DNA of 64,000 nucleotides from NCBI RefSeq assembly GCF_009792895.1, contig NZ_WSSC01000001.1, positions 930,001 through 994,000 of the forward strand. Direction: 5' to 3'. Under the pieces are notes generated by a model, which did no database searches, was not told the origin of the DNA, and saw nothing but the letters and a program-made list of their open reading frames with translations. Source of the stretch: Pigmentibacter ruber. GTDB lineage: Bacteria > Bdellovibrionota_B > Oligoflexia > Silvanigrellales > Silvanigrellaceae. Made by a program: the position numbers and the translations under genes. Below are positions 25,106-34,269 of this stretch, piece after piece (within the stretch, counting starts at the first letter, position 1; every line of letters begins with the position of its first letter).

Positions 25106-27028
25106 TCATCCAACTATTTCTAACGTACTTTTCCTTACCAAATATGGGTATTCATTAAAAAAGTTTTTAACCTTTTTCAATATTCTTTCACATTCTTTTG
25201 AATCAATAATACCTGCAGCTACATTACGTTTTAATTGCATTTCATAACTTGCAATGATTTCTTCATCTTTATAGTTCATGATGCGCAAAATTTCACCAAC
25301 ATCTTCTCCTTTAACTTCTTCAACAGAATTAATTTGTCCTTCATTACTAATTCTAACAATTAACTCATTTACTGCACCAAATAAATTATGATTATTTCCA
25401 AGCGCTTCTTGATAAGCTCCAACTAAGAAAAAACCAATATAATAAGGTTCATTAGATTTTGGAATATGTAGAGCTAAAGAATGTTTTATATCTCTTTTAT
25501 CAACAAATTTATCAAGACAACCATCGCTATCACATGTTAAATCCATAATAACGCCATGATGTTCTGTTTTTTCATTCAAACGCGTTATAGGCATAACTGG
25601 GAAGAGTTGGTCTATGCCTAATGAATCAGGAATGGACTGAAACATTGAAAAGTTAGCCATGTATTTACCAAATTGATTTTTTTCTAACTCGTCAAATTCT
25701 TCTAGTTGCATTCCTGAATTACGATAAAAATTTAAAGCCTTTTTACAAAGAGCGTAATAAATAACTTCTGCTTTTGCTCTTTCTTCAATTTCTAAATAAC
25801 CAAGACTGAACAAAGTAAATAATTCATCACGATATTGTAAAGCATCATGAAAGTATTCGACAAAGTTTTTTCCATTCATGTAGGATAATGAATTGATCAT
25901 GTCACCTAAAATGCGGTGATCGGTTGGAGAAATTTTCCATTCTTCTAAATCACCACCTGTTTTTTCGACTTCACGCACATCCGTAATTAAAACAGCATGA
26001 TATGCAGCGACAGCGCGTCCACTTTCACTTACAATATGTGGAGTTTTGCAATTTTCTGACTTACAGACATCTTGAATGATGTAAATGACATCGTTAGCAA
26101 ATTCTTGAATTGTGTAATTGTGGCTTACATAAAAGCTTGTTTTGCTACCATCGTAATCGACTCCAATACCTCCACCGATATTTAAGTAATGCAGATTGAA
26201 CCCGCTTTTGAGAATTTTTGCATAAACTCTTGCAGCTTCTTTCATGGCAGATTTTACTTTTTTAATTTCTGTAATTTGTGAGCCAATATGGTAGTGAATC
26301 ATAACTAACTTCTCTTTTAAACCTGCTTCTTCCAGCAAATAAAGAGCTTCCATCATTTCAACACTATTCAAGCCAAATTTACTACCAATTCCGCCAGATT
26401 TTTCCCACATACCTGAGCCTTTAGAGTAAAGTTTAGCTCTTAGGCCTATGTCGACGCAAAATCCTACTTTTTTGGCGTGATTTATGATGAATTTTAATTC
26501 ATCGGTTCCTTCAATAACAAGAACAACATTTTTCCCCATTTTCTTTGCATCAAATGCTAATTCTATGAAATGTGAATCTTTAAATCCATTGCAGACAAAA
26601 AGAGCTTCAGGATGGATATCGTAAGCTAAAGCGGCAAAGAGTTCTGGTTTTGTACCAACTTCTAGCCCATAAATATGTTTTTTTCCACTGCTAACTAGGT
26701 CATCAATAAATTCTTTTCTTTGATTGACTTTAAAAGGGAAGACAGCCCGCAGTTCTCCGTCATATTTAAATTCTTCCATTGCTCCCCTGAAAGCATTTTG
26801 TAATCTCGTCAATTGTGTGTCGAGAATTTGCGGAAACCTAAGAATAAATGGTGTCTTCACCTTTATTTCTGTGGCATGGTCGACAATCTTTGCAAGATCA
26901 ATTGCGACTTGTTTGTTACCAAAAGGATAAACTTCTACGGTACCTTGTTCAGATATACCAAAGTATCCAGAACCCCAATCATCTATGCCATATAGGTCAC
27001 GAGACTCTTGAATGACGTTTTTAATCAT
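25106..27028 (-). CDS. speA: Biosynthetic arginine decarboxylase
   Basis: A 640-residue PLP enzyme making agmatine from arginine, first step of one putrescine route. The N-terminal IDDWGSGYFGI matches the family's W-x-x-x-Y-(F/Y) start, FPFKVNQRKEF carries the PLP lysine, and IGLRAKLYSKGSGMWEKSGG, HYHIGSQI and LNIGGGIGVDYDG are typical. Length agrees with E. coli SpeA (658). I favour ATG 27028, with GGGG 7 bases upstream; in-frame ATG 27034 or TTG 27043 would add two or five residues. No agmatinase or agmatine deiminase gene is nearby. Confidence 0.94.
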   Translation of the reverse strand: MIKNVIQESRDLYGIDDWGSGYFGISEQGTVEVYPFGNKQVAIDLAKIVDHATEIKVKTPFILRFPQILDTQLTRLQNAFRGAMEEFKYDGELRAVFPFKVNQRKEFIDDLVSSGKKHIYGLEVGTKPELFAALAYDIHPEALFVCNGFKDSHFIELAFDAKKMGKNVVLVIEGTDELKFIINHAKKVGFCVDIGLRAKLYSKGSGMWEKSGGIGSKFGLNSVEMMEALYLLEEAGLKEKLVMIHYHIGSQITEIKKVKSAMKEAARVYAKILKSGFNLHYLNIGGGIGVDYDGSKTSFYVSHNYTIQEFANDVIYIIQDVCKSENCKTPHIVSESGRAVAAYHAVLITDVREVEKTGGDLEEWKISPTDHRILGDMINSLSYMNGKNFVEYFHDALQYRDELFTLFSLGYLEIEERAKAEVIYYALCKKALNFYRNSGMQLEEFDELEKNQFGKYMANFSMFQSIPDSLGIDQLFPVMPITRLNEKTEHHGVIMDLTCDSDGCLDKFVDKRDIKHSLALHIPKSNEPYYIGFFLVGAYQEALGNNHNLFGAVNELIVRISNEGQINSVEEVKGEDVGEILRIMNYKDEEIIASYEMQLKRNVAAGIIDSKECERILKKVKNFFNEYPYLVRKSTLEIVG

Positions 27029-27234
27029 CGTCATACCCCACAAAAAAAGGAGTTAAAAAGAATTTCCGCAATACACTGCGAGAGAGGAAACACGCTCTGA
27101 AATATAATAGATGTAGCCTATGTCAAGAATTTTCTGAAAAAAAAAGAGAACCTTAAATGTTATAATAAATTGAGTATATTTTAAGAGGCACCCTTTATAA
27201 TTTCTATAGACAATCCTTCTTTGAGGAGGGTACA

Positions 27235-27714
27235 GTGTCTTTTTGGCAGAATAGACGATATCAAGAAATAGAGAAAGTAAGTAGTGGTGATCCAATCAGA
27301 GGATTAGCCAACAAAAATTTCCCTTGGCACTTGGTTTATGCAACATTCACAGACAATTTAAATGATACATGGCATTATGAAATATCCTGTTTAAATATAT
27401 TTCCCGACAAAAAAAATAATCAAGTTAAGGCTAATATATTTATGATTGCTGAAAGTGAAGTTGCAAAAATGAATCTCAAACAAATTGGTATTTCAAACGA
27501 AAGATTAGATTTAATTAATATACCCCGATGGAACTATTTAGAAGAGAAATTTACAAGTGAAATTATCTGTGAACTTGATAAAGTAGAAGAAAATGCAAAA
27601 AATTTGGCTGAAAAATGGATACTTCAAGTTATAAATAAAAGTTCTTTAGAGTATAAATTTAAAAGGATAATGAATAATATTAAAGTTTCAAAAATATCAG
27701 GATTTTCAGAGTAA
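27235..27714 (+). CDS. Conserved-looking cytoplasmic protein of unknown function
   Basis: A 159-residue soluble protein with no signal peptide or membrane segment, beginning MSFWQNRRYQEIEKVSSGDP. Mixed alpha/beta composition; a C-terminal half rich in Glu/Lys helices (LDKVEENAKNLAEKWILQV). The start is GTG 27235 with a strong GAGGAGGG 5 bases upstream, so it is very likely translated. Its 3' end overlaps that of the convergent fatty-acid hydroxylase-family gene by 9 bases. No family is recognised. Confidence 0.65.
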   Translation: MSFWQNRRYQEIEKVSSGDPIRGLANKNFPWHLVYATFTDNLNDTWHYEISCLNIFPDKKNNQVKANIFMIAESEVAKMNLKQIGISNERLDLINIPRWNYLEEKFTSEIICELDKVEENAKNLAEKWILQVINKSSLEYKFKRIMNNIKVSKISGFSE

Positions 27715-28608
27715 ACTATTTTTTTTGTAATTTTCTTGCATTTGTTTGGTTGTAAGTCCTTTATTGTTTGGCAACCATCCTGGTGGATAAAATATAATTT
27801 TTAACTTATTAATCAATTTTTTTTCATTTTTTATATCAATAAATAAAGAATAAAGCATATGGAAGGCTATTTTAAAAGGATTAAATGAATTTACAGGGTG
27901 TAATACTCCATATTTTGGTTCATTTATTTCAGGAGTAAATGTGTTAAAAATTCTATCCCAAATAATAAAAATACCTCCATAATTTTTATCTAAGTAATGG
28001 ATTTCTGTTCCATGATGAACTCTATGGTGGCTTGGAGTATTAAAAATATAGTCAAGAAAACCAAAAGATTTTGTTAATTTAGTATGAATCCAAAATTGAT
28101 AAAATAAATTAAGTGTGGCTTGAAAAAATATATCTTCTGCACGAAATCCTATCAATGGTAAAGGTAGCCAAAATATCCAAGTAAATGGAGCTCCAATCCA
28201 TGACTGGCGTAATGCAGTTCCAAAATTATAATATTCAGAAGAATGGTGAGTTTCATGAGCGCACCAAAAAAAGCGACAAATATGGCTAACTCGATGAAAC
28301 CAATAATAGCAAAAATCATCAAGAATAAATAATAAAAAAATAGAGAGTAAATTTAATTTAGCATCAACAAACAATCCAACCCAAGGTGAAGGTATTTCAA
28401 AAAATCTAAAATTATAAATATAAGAGTAAATATAAAAAATATATAATCCAGCTAAACTAGAAACAATAAGATAGCCAGAACCCATAGCTAAACTAGCAAA
28501 TGTATCCTGCATTTTATAGACACTTTTTTGCTGTTTTTTAAAATGAAAAAATTCTAAAATAATTGCTGATAAATATATGGGAATGGTAAAAAACATAAAA
28601 AGTTTCAT
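27706..28608 (-). CDS. Sterol desaturase/fatty acid hydroxylase-family membrane protein
   Basis: A 300-residue membrane-bound di-iron oxygenase family member. Histidine clusters are complete: HRVSH, HETHHSSEYYN and HHRVHHG. About four hydrophobic segments alternate with these (first at about 1-20 and 45-65). Family members hydroxylate or desaturate lipids, sterols or carotenoids at the inner membrane; the substrate is not predictable here. ATG 28608 is chosen since AAGG is 6 bases upstream of it; ATG 28614 directly abuts that site. It is the second membrane di-iron lipid enzyme in the window, besides the CarF-type desaturase, though unlinked to it. Confidence 0.88.
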   Translation of the reverse strand: MKLFMFFTIPIYLSAIILEFFHFKKQQKSVYKMQDTFASLAMGSGYLIVSSLAGLYIFYIYSYIYNFRFFEIPSPWVGLFVDAKLNLLSIFLLFILDDFCYYWFHRVSHICRFFWCAHETHHSSEYYNFGTALRQSWIGAPFTWIFWLPLPLIGFRAEDIFFQATLNLFYQFWIHTKLTKSFGFLDYIFNTPSHHRVHHGTEIHYLDKNYGGIFIIWDRIFNTFTPEINEPKYGVLHPVNSFNPFKIAFHMLYSLFIDIKNEKKLINKLKIIFYPPGWLPNNKGLTTKQMQENYKKNSLL

Positions 28609-28769
28609 ATGCATCCTTGTCTAGAATGAATGATAGTTAATATAACGAGAAAAAAAAGATAAGCAAGTATTGAAAATTATTTTTTGTTAACTCTATAAAT
28701 GTCATTTCAATGGCTAGAGAATATGGAAAAATTGTAGATAAATAATAAACTTTTTATAAGGAGAAAAAA

Positions 28770-29555
28770 ATGAAACTAAAATTTATTCTAATAATACTTT
28801 TTTACTTTCCTTTTAATATTTTTGCTGAAACAGAAACTATTTTTTTAAACTATCAGCCAAGAATTCCATTTTTTATCGAAGATAAAAAAGAAAAATATCC
28901 CGTTGATGGTACCATTTATAAAATTATACAAAGTATTTTCCAAGGCTTAGATATTGAATATAAATATTCAAATGTTCCTGTAATAAGAACGTTACAAATG
29001 ATTAAAGAAAATAAAGTAAAAGTTTGCTACCCATTAGGTTTACGAAATATTGAAAGGGAAAAAATAGCGCTTATATCAAAGCCAATCTATAAAGATAAAA
29101 ATACAATTGTACTATATAATATTGATAATGAAAAAATTAAATTATATTCAAATTTTACAGAAATGTTAAAAGATAAAAATATTACATTATTAGTTAAAAT
29201 TGGCTATAGTTATGGCAAATTGATAGATGAAAAATTACTTGAATATTTACACTATAAAGCTTTTGAGGAAAATAAAAATATTGGAAAAAATATTAATAAA
29301 ACTTCAGACGATAATATTGGAATGTTAAATCAAATTTTAAATAAAAAGTCTGACTATATGTTAATTGCAAAAAACGAAATTGAAAACTTAATTGAACAAA
29401 ATGCTGTTTATAAAAAGTATTTAAAAATTCTTGAATTTAAAGATTTACCTGAAGGTGAATATAGGCACTTAATTTGTTCTAAAAAAGTTGGTGAAGAAGT
29501 TATGGAAAAAATTAACTCAAGAATTAAAATCTTAAAATTGCCTAATGAGAAGTAA
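28770..29555 (+). CDS. Periplasmic solute-binding protein, tandem copy 1
   Basis: A 261-residue secreted protein: signal peptide MKLKFILIILFYFPFNIFA, then a type 3 solute-binding (PBPb-like) fold with PRIPFFIEDKKEKYPVDGTIYKIIQ and VIRTLQMIKENKVKVCYPLG. The following gene is a clear paralogue (shared VKIGYSYG/LKVGYSYG, SDYMLI/ADYMLI, PEGE.R...CS.KVGEE). No permease or ATPase gene is adjacent. AAGGAG 8 bases before the ATG. Amino-acid binding is a guess from the family; sensory or scavenging roles are possible. Confidence 0.75.
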   Translation: MKLKFILIILFYFPFNIFAETETIFLNYQPRIPFFIEDKKEKYPVDGTIYKIIQSIFQGLDIEYKYSNVPVIRTLQMIKENKVKVCYPLGLRNIEREKIALISKPIYKDKNTIVLYNIDNEKIKLYSNFTEMLKDKNITLLVKIGYSYGKLIDEKLLEYLHYKAFEENKNIGKNINKTSDDNIGMLNQILNKKSDYMLIAKNEIENLIEQNAVYKKYLKILEFKDLPEGEYRHLICSKKVGEEVMEKINSRIKILKLPNEK

Positions 29556-29560
29556 AGTAT

Positions 29561-30337
29561 ATGCGAATATTTTATGTTATTTTATCAATTATTTTATTAG
29601 ATTTTTCATTAGCTTTTTCTTTAGAAGATAAAATTTTTATTGCTGTTTATGATAGACCTCCTTTTGTTATTTTTGATAAAGATACTGGCCTTCCAAAAGA
29701 TGGAATACTATATAAACAAGCAATCAAAATATTAGAAAAATCTAGAATTTCCTATGAATTTAAAGAAATGCCTTTAATAAGATCTTTGGAAATAATTAAA
29801 AAAAATGAGATGAAAATTTGCACTATTTACGCTTACAAGAGTAAAGATAGAGAAGCTTATTCCTTTTTTTCAGAACCCTATTATTCAGAAAAAAGATTGG
29901 TTTTAGTTGCATTAAAAAATTCTGAAATTGTAAATAAAGCTAAAACATTAGAGGAACTTTTAAAAATTGATGATTTTAAAATCCAATTAAAAGTAGGATA
30001 CAGTTATGGATTAAATGCAGATCAATTAGTAAAGAAATATAAAAATTTTAGTAATTCTATAGATAAGGTGGCAGATGAAAGAAAAATATATTTAACATCT
30101 GATAATATTCTTGAAATGTTATATAATATTGTTAAGAAAAAAGCAGATTATATGTTAATAAATGGAAGTGAATTTGAATATTTTTACAACCTAGAATATG
30201 AATTAAAAGAAAATTTACAATATAAACTATTTCCGGATATACCTGAGGGAGAAAAAAGATATTTCATGTGTTCTTATAAAGTTGGGGAAGAGCTTATCAA
30301 TAAAATAAATAAAACAATAAAATTTTTTCAAAAATAA
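29561..30337 (+). CDS. Periplasmic solute-binding protein, tandem copy 2
   Basis: A 258-residue paralogue of the preceding protein, starting 5 bases after its stop, so the two form an operon. Signal peptide about 1-20 (ending SLAFS). Shared with copy 1: RPPFVI(F/E)DK, DG.(L/I)YK, P(L/V)IR(S/T)L(E/Q)(I/M)I, GYSYG, (S/A)DYML and the C-terminal GE.R..(M/I)CS.KVGEE. The duplicate has diverged considerably, suggesting different ligands. No transporter components adjoin. Confidence 0.75.
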   Translation: MRIFYVILSIILLDFSLAFSLEDKIFIAVYDRPPFVIFDKDTGLPKDGILYKQAIKILEKSRISYEFKEMPLIRSLEIIKKNEMKICTIYAYKSKDREAYSFFSEPYYSEKRLVLVALKNSEIVNKAKTLEELLKIDDFKIQLKVGYSYGLNADQLVKKYKNFSNSIDKVADERKIYLTSDNILEMLYNIVKKKADYMLINGSEFEYFYNLEYELKENLQYKLFPDIPEGEKRYFMCSYKVGEELINKINKTIKFFQK

Positions 30338-30388
30338 TTCTTGTCAATTGACAGCAATTTAGTTAGTTGTTAATTTTTGGAGTTCTCC

Positions 30389-31006
30389 TTGATTCGATAT
30401 ATTTCATTAGTTTCTATAGTATTAGCATATTACTTTATCGATGCGCCATTAGTGCGTTGGATTCACGCTGCCGGTATAAATAAAGTATCCTTTTTTAATA
30501 TTTTGACTCATATCCCTGATGTTATAATAGCATTTTTAATTTTATTTTTCCTGTTTTTTATTTTATTTTTCAAAAGATATGAAAAGCAAAAATTATTTAA
30601 TGTTTTATTTATAGCAATGGCTTCGGTGGCAGTAAGTACTCATATTAAGGATTTTCTAAAATTTATTTTTGCAAGATATTGGCCAAATACTTGGATAGAT
30701 AATAATCCTTCGTTGTTAGTTAATAATGTATACGGATTTCAATTTTTTGAAAAAGGTACAGCATATCAATCTTTTCCTTCAGGGCATACAACTGTTACTT
30801 TCGCATTTTTTTCTGTTTTAATTTACTTTTACCCAAAATATAAAATAATTTTTTTAATCCCTTGTCTCCTTTTAGGTTTAGGGCAGGTTTTAATGCATTA
30901 TCACTTTTTGAGTGATGTTATTGCAGGAGGATTATTGGGGTGGATGGTAGCCGTTATTTTCTGTCGGTTTACTGAAAATAAAATAATGCTTAAAGAATCA
31001 AATTGA
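30389..31006 (+). CDS. PAP2-family membrane phosphatase
   Basis: About 205 residues with five or six hydrophobic segments and the phosphatidic acid phosphatase type 2 signature: KFIFARYWP (KxxxxxxRP-like, with Tyr-Trp-Pro), YQSFPSGHTT (PSGH) and HYHFLSDVIAGGLLG (His-xxx-Asp). Members dephosphorylate undecaprenyl pyrophosphate or lipid phosphates at the periplasmic face. The start is TTG 30389 with GGAG 6 bases upstream; an earlier in-frame TTG at 30377 overlaps that site. The substrate is not resolved. Convergent with infA. Confidence 0.87.
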   Translation: MIRYISLVSIVLAYYFIDAPLVRWIHAAGINKVSFFNILTHIPDVIIAFLILFFLFFILFFKRYEKQKLFNVLFIAMASVAVSTHIKDFLKFIFARYWPNTWIDNNPSLLVNNVYGFQFFEKGTAYQSFPSGHTTVTFAFFSVLIYFYPKYKIIFLIPCLLLGLGQVLMHYHFLSDVIAGGLLGWMVAVIFCRFTENKIMLKESN

Positions 31007-31021
31007 TAAATTTAATAATTC

Positions 31022-31258
31022 CTATTTGGCTTTAGAAGCTAATTTTTCTCTTGATATAATTAAACCATGACTGACATCATAAGGAGATAGACCTACGGTT
31101 ACTCTGTCTCCAATAATAACACTAATTTGATACTTTCGCATGCGACCTGAAATCTTTGCAGAAATAATTTGTCCAGTACTTAAACTAACTGAGTATTTAC
31201 CACCTGCAAACACGTTTGTAACAACTCCCTCAACGCTCAACAAATCCGTTCTACTCAT
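31022..31258 (-). CDS. infA: Translation initiation factor IF-1
   Basis: A 78-residue OB-fold protein that binds the ribosomal A site during initiation. Family segments: VEGVVTNVFAGGKYSVSLSTGQIISAKISGRMRKY (shown here as the usual G-x-V...ISGKMRK region), GDRVTVGLSPYDVSHGLI. Slightly longer than E. coli IF-1 (72) through a basic tail. AGGAG lies 8 bases before the ATG. The gene is isolated from ribosomal protein operons and follows mutS2 convergence is absent; both run on the minus strand. Confidence 0.93.
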   Translation of the reverse strand: MSRTDLLSVEGVVTNVFAGGKYSVSLSTGQIISAKISGRMRKYQISVIIGDRVTVGLSPYDVSHGLIISREKLASKAK

Positions 31259-31342
31259 ATTAAAGACTCCTATTGAATTTTAAAAGAATATATTACTAGT
31301 ATTTCATATTATTTATTCTGAAATCAAGGCCATTGAAAATAT

Positions 31343-34180
31343 TTATGAAATAAATTCTATTACCGTGACTCCATCACCGCCTTCTCCTTGTCTTCCATTG
31401 CGATAACGTAACTTATAAGAAGTTTCTTCTATAAATTTTCTGACAGATTCTTTTACTCTACCCATCCCATGTCCATGAATTATAATCACAAGATCAACTT
31501 CATTTCTGTGCATTTTATCTAGTTCTAAATCAAGTTTATCAAGAGCAATATCTACAGTTAAACCTCTTAAGTCTATAGTATTTCCTGAATGTTGAAGTGC
31601 TGGTGGAATTTCAGGATCAAACTCATTTGTATTTTTTACTTTTTTTGTTACTTGATTTTTAATTTTATTATTTGAAACAGAAATTGTTTGCTGAAAGTTA
31701 GAATCAATTGTTTTTAATTCATAATAAGGAATTTTTACTTTTAAAATACCAAATAAACATTCGATATTTCCTTTTGAATCTGCAGTTTTAATTACTTTTC
31801 CTTTTTCTTTAAAACGATCACATTTGACAATCATTCCAACTTGCCAAAACGTAGGTTCTTTACCCTGAGTTTTTATGTCTAAAACTGTTTCTTTTGCTTC
31901 TTTGACTTTATCTTTAGTACTTCTTTCATTATTTTGAATTACACTTAAATCTAAATTTAACTCTTCTTCAATATTGTCATATGATTGTTTAATATAATTT
32001 AAACTCAGTCTTGCTTCATCTAACAATGCTCTACTAGACATTTGTTTTGGCGAGCGAAACTTATTAGCTTTCTCATCAAGTGAGTCATAATCAATATATG
32101 AATCATTTTGACTTTGTTTCTTTGGTAATTTTAACTGAGAGAGCGCTTCAAATCCTGAAAGTTTTTTAGGTTTAATACCTTGTTTTATTTCTTTATTGTC
32201 CGCGGTAATACTTTTTTCAGAATTCAAATTTGGCACGCTTTCCATTGTCTGCACAGAGGATTGATTTTCGGTAGACTCAGTATTTGCTTTAAATTCTAGT
32301 TCTTTCAAAAGACTTTCTTTTTGTTTCTCAAATTGCCTTTCCCTTATGTTTAGCCTATTTTCAAAAGCATTAAGGCGTTTTTGCAACTTACTCCGATAGC
32401 TTTCAACTAAATCTTCGCGTATTTCAGAAATTTTTTCTTTTTCAAATTGTAACGCTTTTAATTGCTCATCTAGTTTTTTAGTCAATAGAGTTTGTTTGGT
32501 TAATTCTTCACTTGCTTGAATTTTTTTCAATTGCAAATCTTTAAGAATATTTTCCATGCGTTGTGATTCATTGCCATAATAGCTTCTGGCTTGTTGAATA
32601 ATTTCATTATTTAAACCCATTCTTTCTGCAAGTTCTATCGCATAACTTTGGCCTGGTATTCCATTTAATAGTTTATATGTAGGCAAAAGTTTTTTAGGTT
32701 CAAATTCCATACTACCATTATAAAAGCGTTCATCACCATCAGATAAAGTTTTTAAATTAGAAAAGTGAGTTGTAATAATAACAGTAGAGTTCTTTTTTGC
32801 AAAAAATTCAAGAGTGGATCTGGCCATTGCCACTCCAATTGCGGGGTCTGTTCCAACAAATCCTTCATCTAAGAGAATTAATGTTTTTTCATTGGCATAG
32901 GTAGCAATTTTTTTCAATTGGGCAAGATGTCCTGAAAAAGTAGAGAGATCTTCCTCTCTATTTTGTCTATCACCAAGCTCAACAAAAATTTCTTCATAAT
33001 CTAGCAGTTCAGCTTTTTCGCACGATAGAAATAAACCAGCCTTAGCCATTAGTGTTAAAATGCCAACTGTTTTCATAGCCACAGTTTTACCACCAGCATT
33101 AGGACCACTTAGGACCCAAACAAATGGTGAGTTGGAGTTGTGGCTCGGTTTTAGTTCTAAATCATTTTCGATACATAGTTTTTTTTCAAGGATAAATAAG
33201 GGGTGTTTCGCTCGTAAAAATGAAAATCGAGCTGATTTAATGGAATTTGTTACAAAGTTTGGCTCTATACCATGGATCAATCCAGCGAATTTAGCTCTTG
33301 CTGAAATAAGATCAAATGTAGTCAAGTGTTGAGCATTAAAAAGAATATCTTCATGAATAAGGTAGCACTCTTTTGAGAGTTCGCGAAGAATTCTATTCTC
33401 TTCAATTTCAACATCAGTTTGGGCTTTTTCGAGCTGTGCATGTTGTGCAGCCAATGCCTGCGGCTCAATAAAAACAGTTGAACCAGATTGACTTACTCCT
33501 CTTGGAATACCTTCCACGCCGCTTTTACGATCAGAACGAACCGGTAGGACATAGCGTCCATCTCGCAACATCCAGACAGAATCTTGTAAAGAGCTTTTAA
33601 TTTCTTGCTTTTTTAAAATTTCCTCAAGATGTTCAACAATTTTTCTTTTAGCATGTTCTACACGACTTCTAGCAGAGTGTAGTTCAGCAGAGGCTGTAGA
33701 TAGAATAGAGCCTTGTGCGTCCACACTTTGTTTTAATTTTGTATATAAGTCTAGATTTGGTTTTAACAATAGAGCTAAATTTGTTAGCAACGGATATTTT
33801 AAAGATTTTGCTTTTTCGTGTTTAAAGAAATGAAGCACATTTGTAGTTAATTTTAGAGTTGTTAAAATTTGGAATAGAGCCAGGGGAGGTAAAATAGAGG
33901 CTCGTTTTAAACTACTTTCAAATAATTGAAAATCAAAAGGCTCTAGGTTAAGTCCATTACTGGTAGAATTTAATTCTAGCATTTCACCAGTTGTTCCAAA
34001 GTAAAATTCACGTTTTTCTTTAGTCAACCAAGGTTCTAAAGCTGCTAATGCATTTTTAGTATGTGGAAAAATTGCAAGATCAGCTAAATAACTTGTTATT
34101 TTCCCCCATTCTAGGCGCGATAGAGCATCTTTGTGTAAATAGGATAAGGAATTGTCTTCAATATTGTTTTCATGTTCCAT
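31343..34180 (-). CDS. mutS2: MutS2-type ATPase with Smr domain
   Basis: About 945 residues. A MutS-type ABC ATPase core carries Walker A GPNAGGKTVAMKT and Walker B LILLDEGFVGTDP. A long coiled coil follows, then a C-terminal Smr domain (IDLRGLTVDIALDKLDLEL; HGHGMGRVKE). MutS2 proteins rescue collided ribosomes or suppress recombination. The protein is longer than usual (about 785) because a low-complexity linker lies between the coiled coil and the Smr part. No good ribosome-binding site is visible. I chose ATG 34180 because N-terminal similarity begins just after it; TTG 34249 would add 23 residues and crowd the divergent rsgA start. Confidence 0.92.
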   Translation of the reverse strand: MEHENNIEDNSLSYLHKDALSRLEWGKITSYLADLAIFPHTKNALAALEPWLTKEKREFYFGTTGEMLELNSTSNGLNLEPFDFQLFESSLKRASILPPLALFQILTTLKLTTNVLHFFKHEKAKSLKYPLLTNLALLLKPNLDLYTKLKQSVDAQGSILSTASAELHSARSRVEHAKRKIVEHLEEILKKQEIKSSLQDSVWMLRDGRYVLPVRSDRKSGVEGIPRGVSQSGSTVFIEPQALAAQHAQLEKAQTDVEIEENRILRELSKECYLIHEDILFNAQHLTTFDLISARAKFAGLIHGIEPNFVTNSIKSARFSFLRAKHPLFILEKKLCIENDLELKPSHNSNSPFVWVLSGPNAGGKTVAMKTVGILTLMAKAGLFLSCEKAELLDYEEIFVELGDRQNREEDLSTFSGHLAQLKKIATYANEKTLILLDEGFVGTDPAIGVAMARSTLEFFAKKNSTVIITTHFSNLKTLSDGDERFYNGSMEFEPKKLLPTYKLLNGIPGQSYAIELAERMGLNNEIIQQARSYYGNESQRMENILKDLQLKKIQASEELTKQTLLTKKLDEQLKALQFEKEKISEIREDLVESYRSKLQKRLNAFENRLNIRERQFEKQKESLLKELEFKANTESTENQSSVQTMESVPNLNSEKSITADNKEIKQGIKPKKLSGFEALSQLKLPKKQSQNDSYIDYDSLDEKANKFRSPKQMSSRALLDEARLSLNYIKQSYDNIEEELNLDLSVIQNNERSTKDKVKEAKETVLDIKTQGKEPTFWQVGMIVKCDRFKEKGKVIKTADSKGNIECLFGILKVKIPYYELKTIDSNFQQTISVSNNKIKNQVTKKVKNTNEFDPEIPPALQHSGNTIDLRGLTVDIALDKLDLELDKMHRNEVDLVIIIHGHGMGRVKESVRKFIEETSYKLRYRNGRQGEGGDGVTVIEFIS

Positions 34181-34269
34181 AAAATCATACGCCAGTTTAG
34201 GGTTAGTTTCCAAGCTTTGCGTGATGATGTATAAACGTATTGTGGGCAAACATCAATAGGAGTAAAGAC

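Noticed and set aside
33060-33332. Plus-strand frame inside mutS2
   Set aside because: Antisense to the Walker A region of a certain gene and without a ribosome-binding site.
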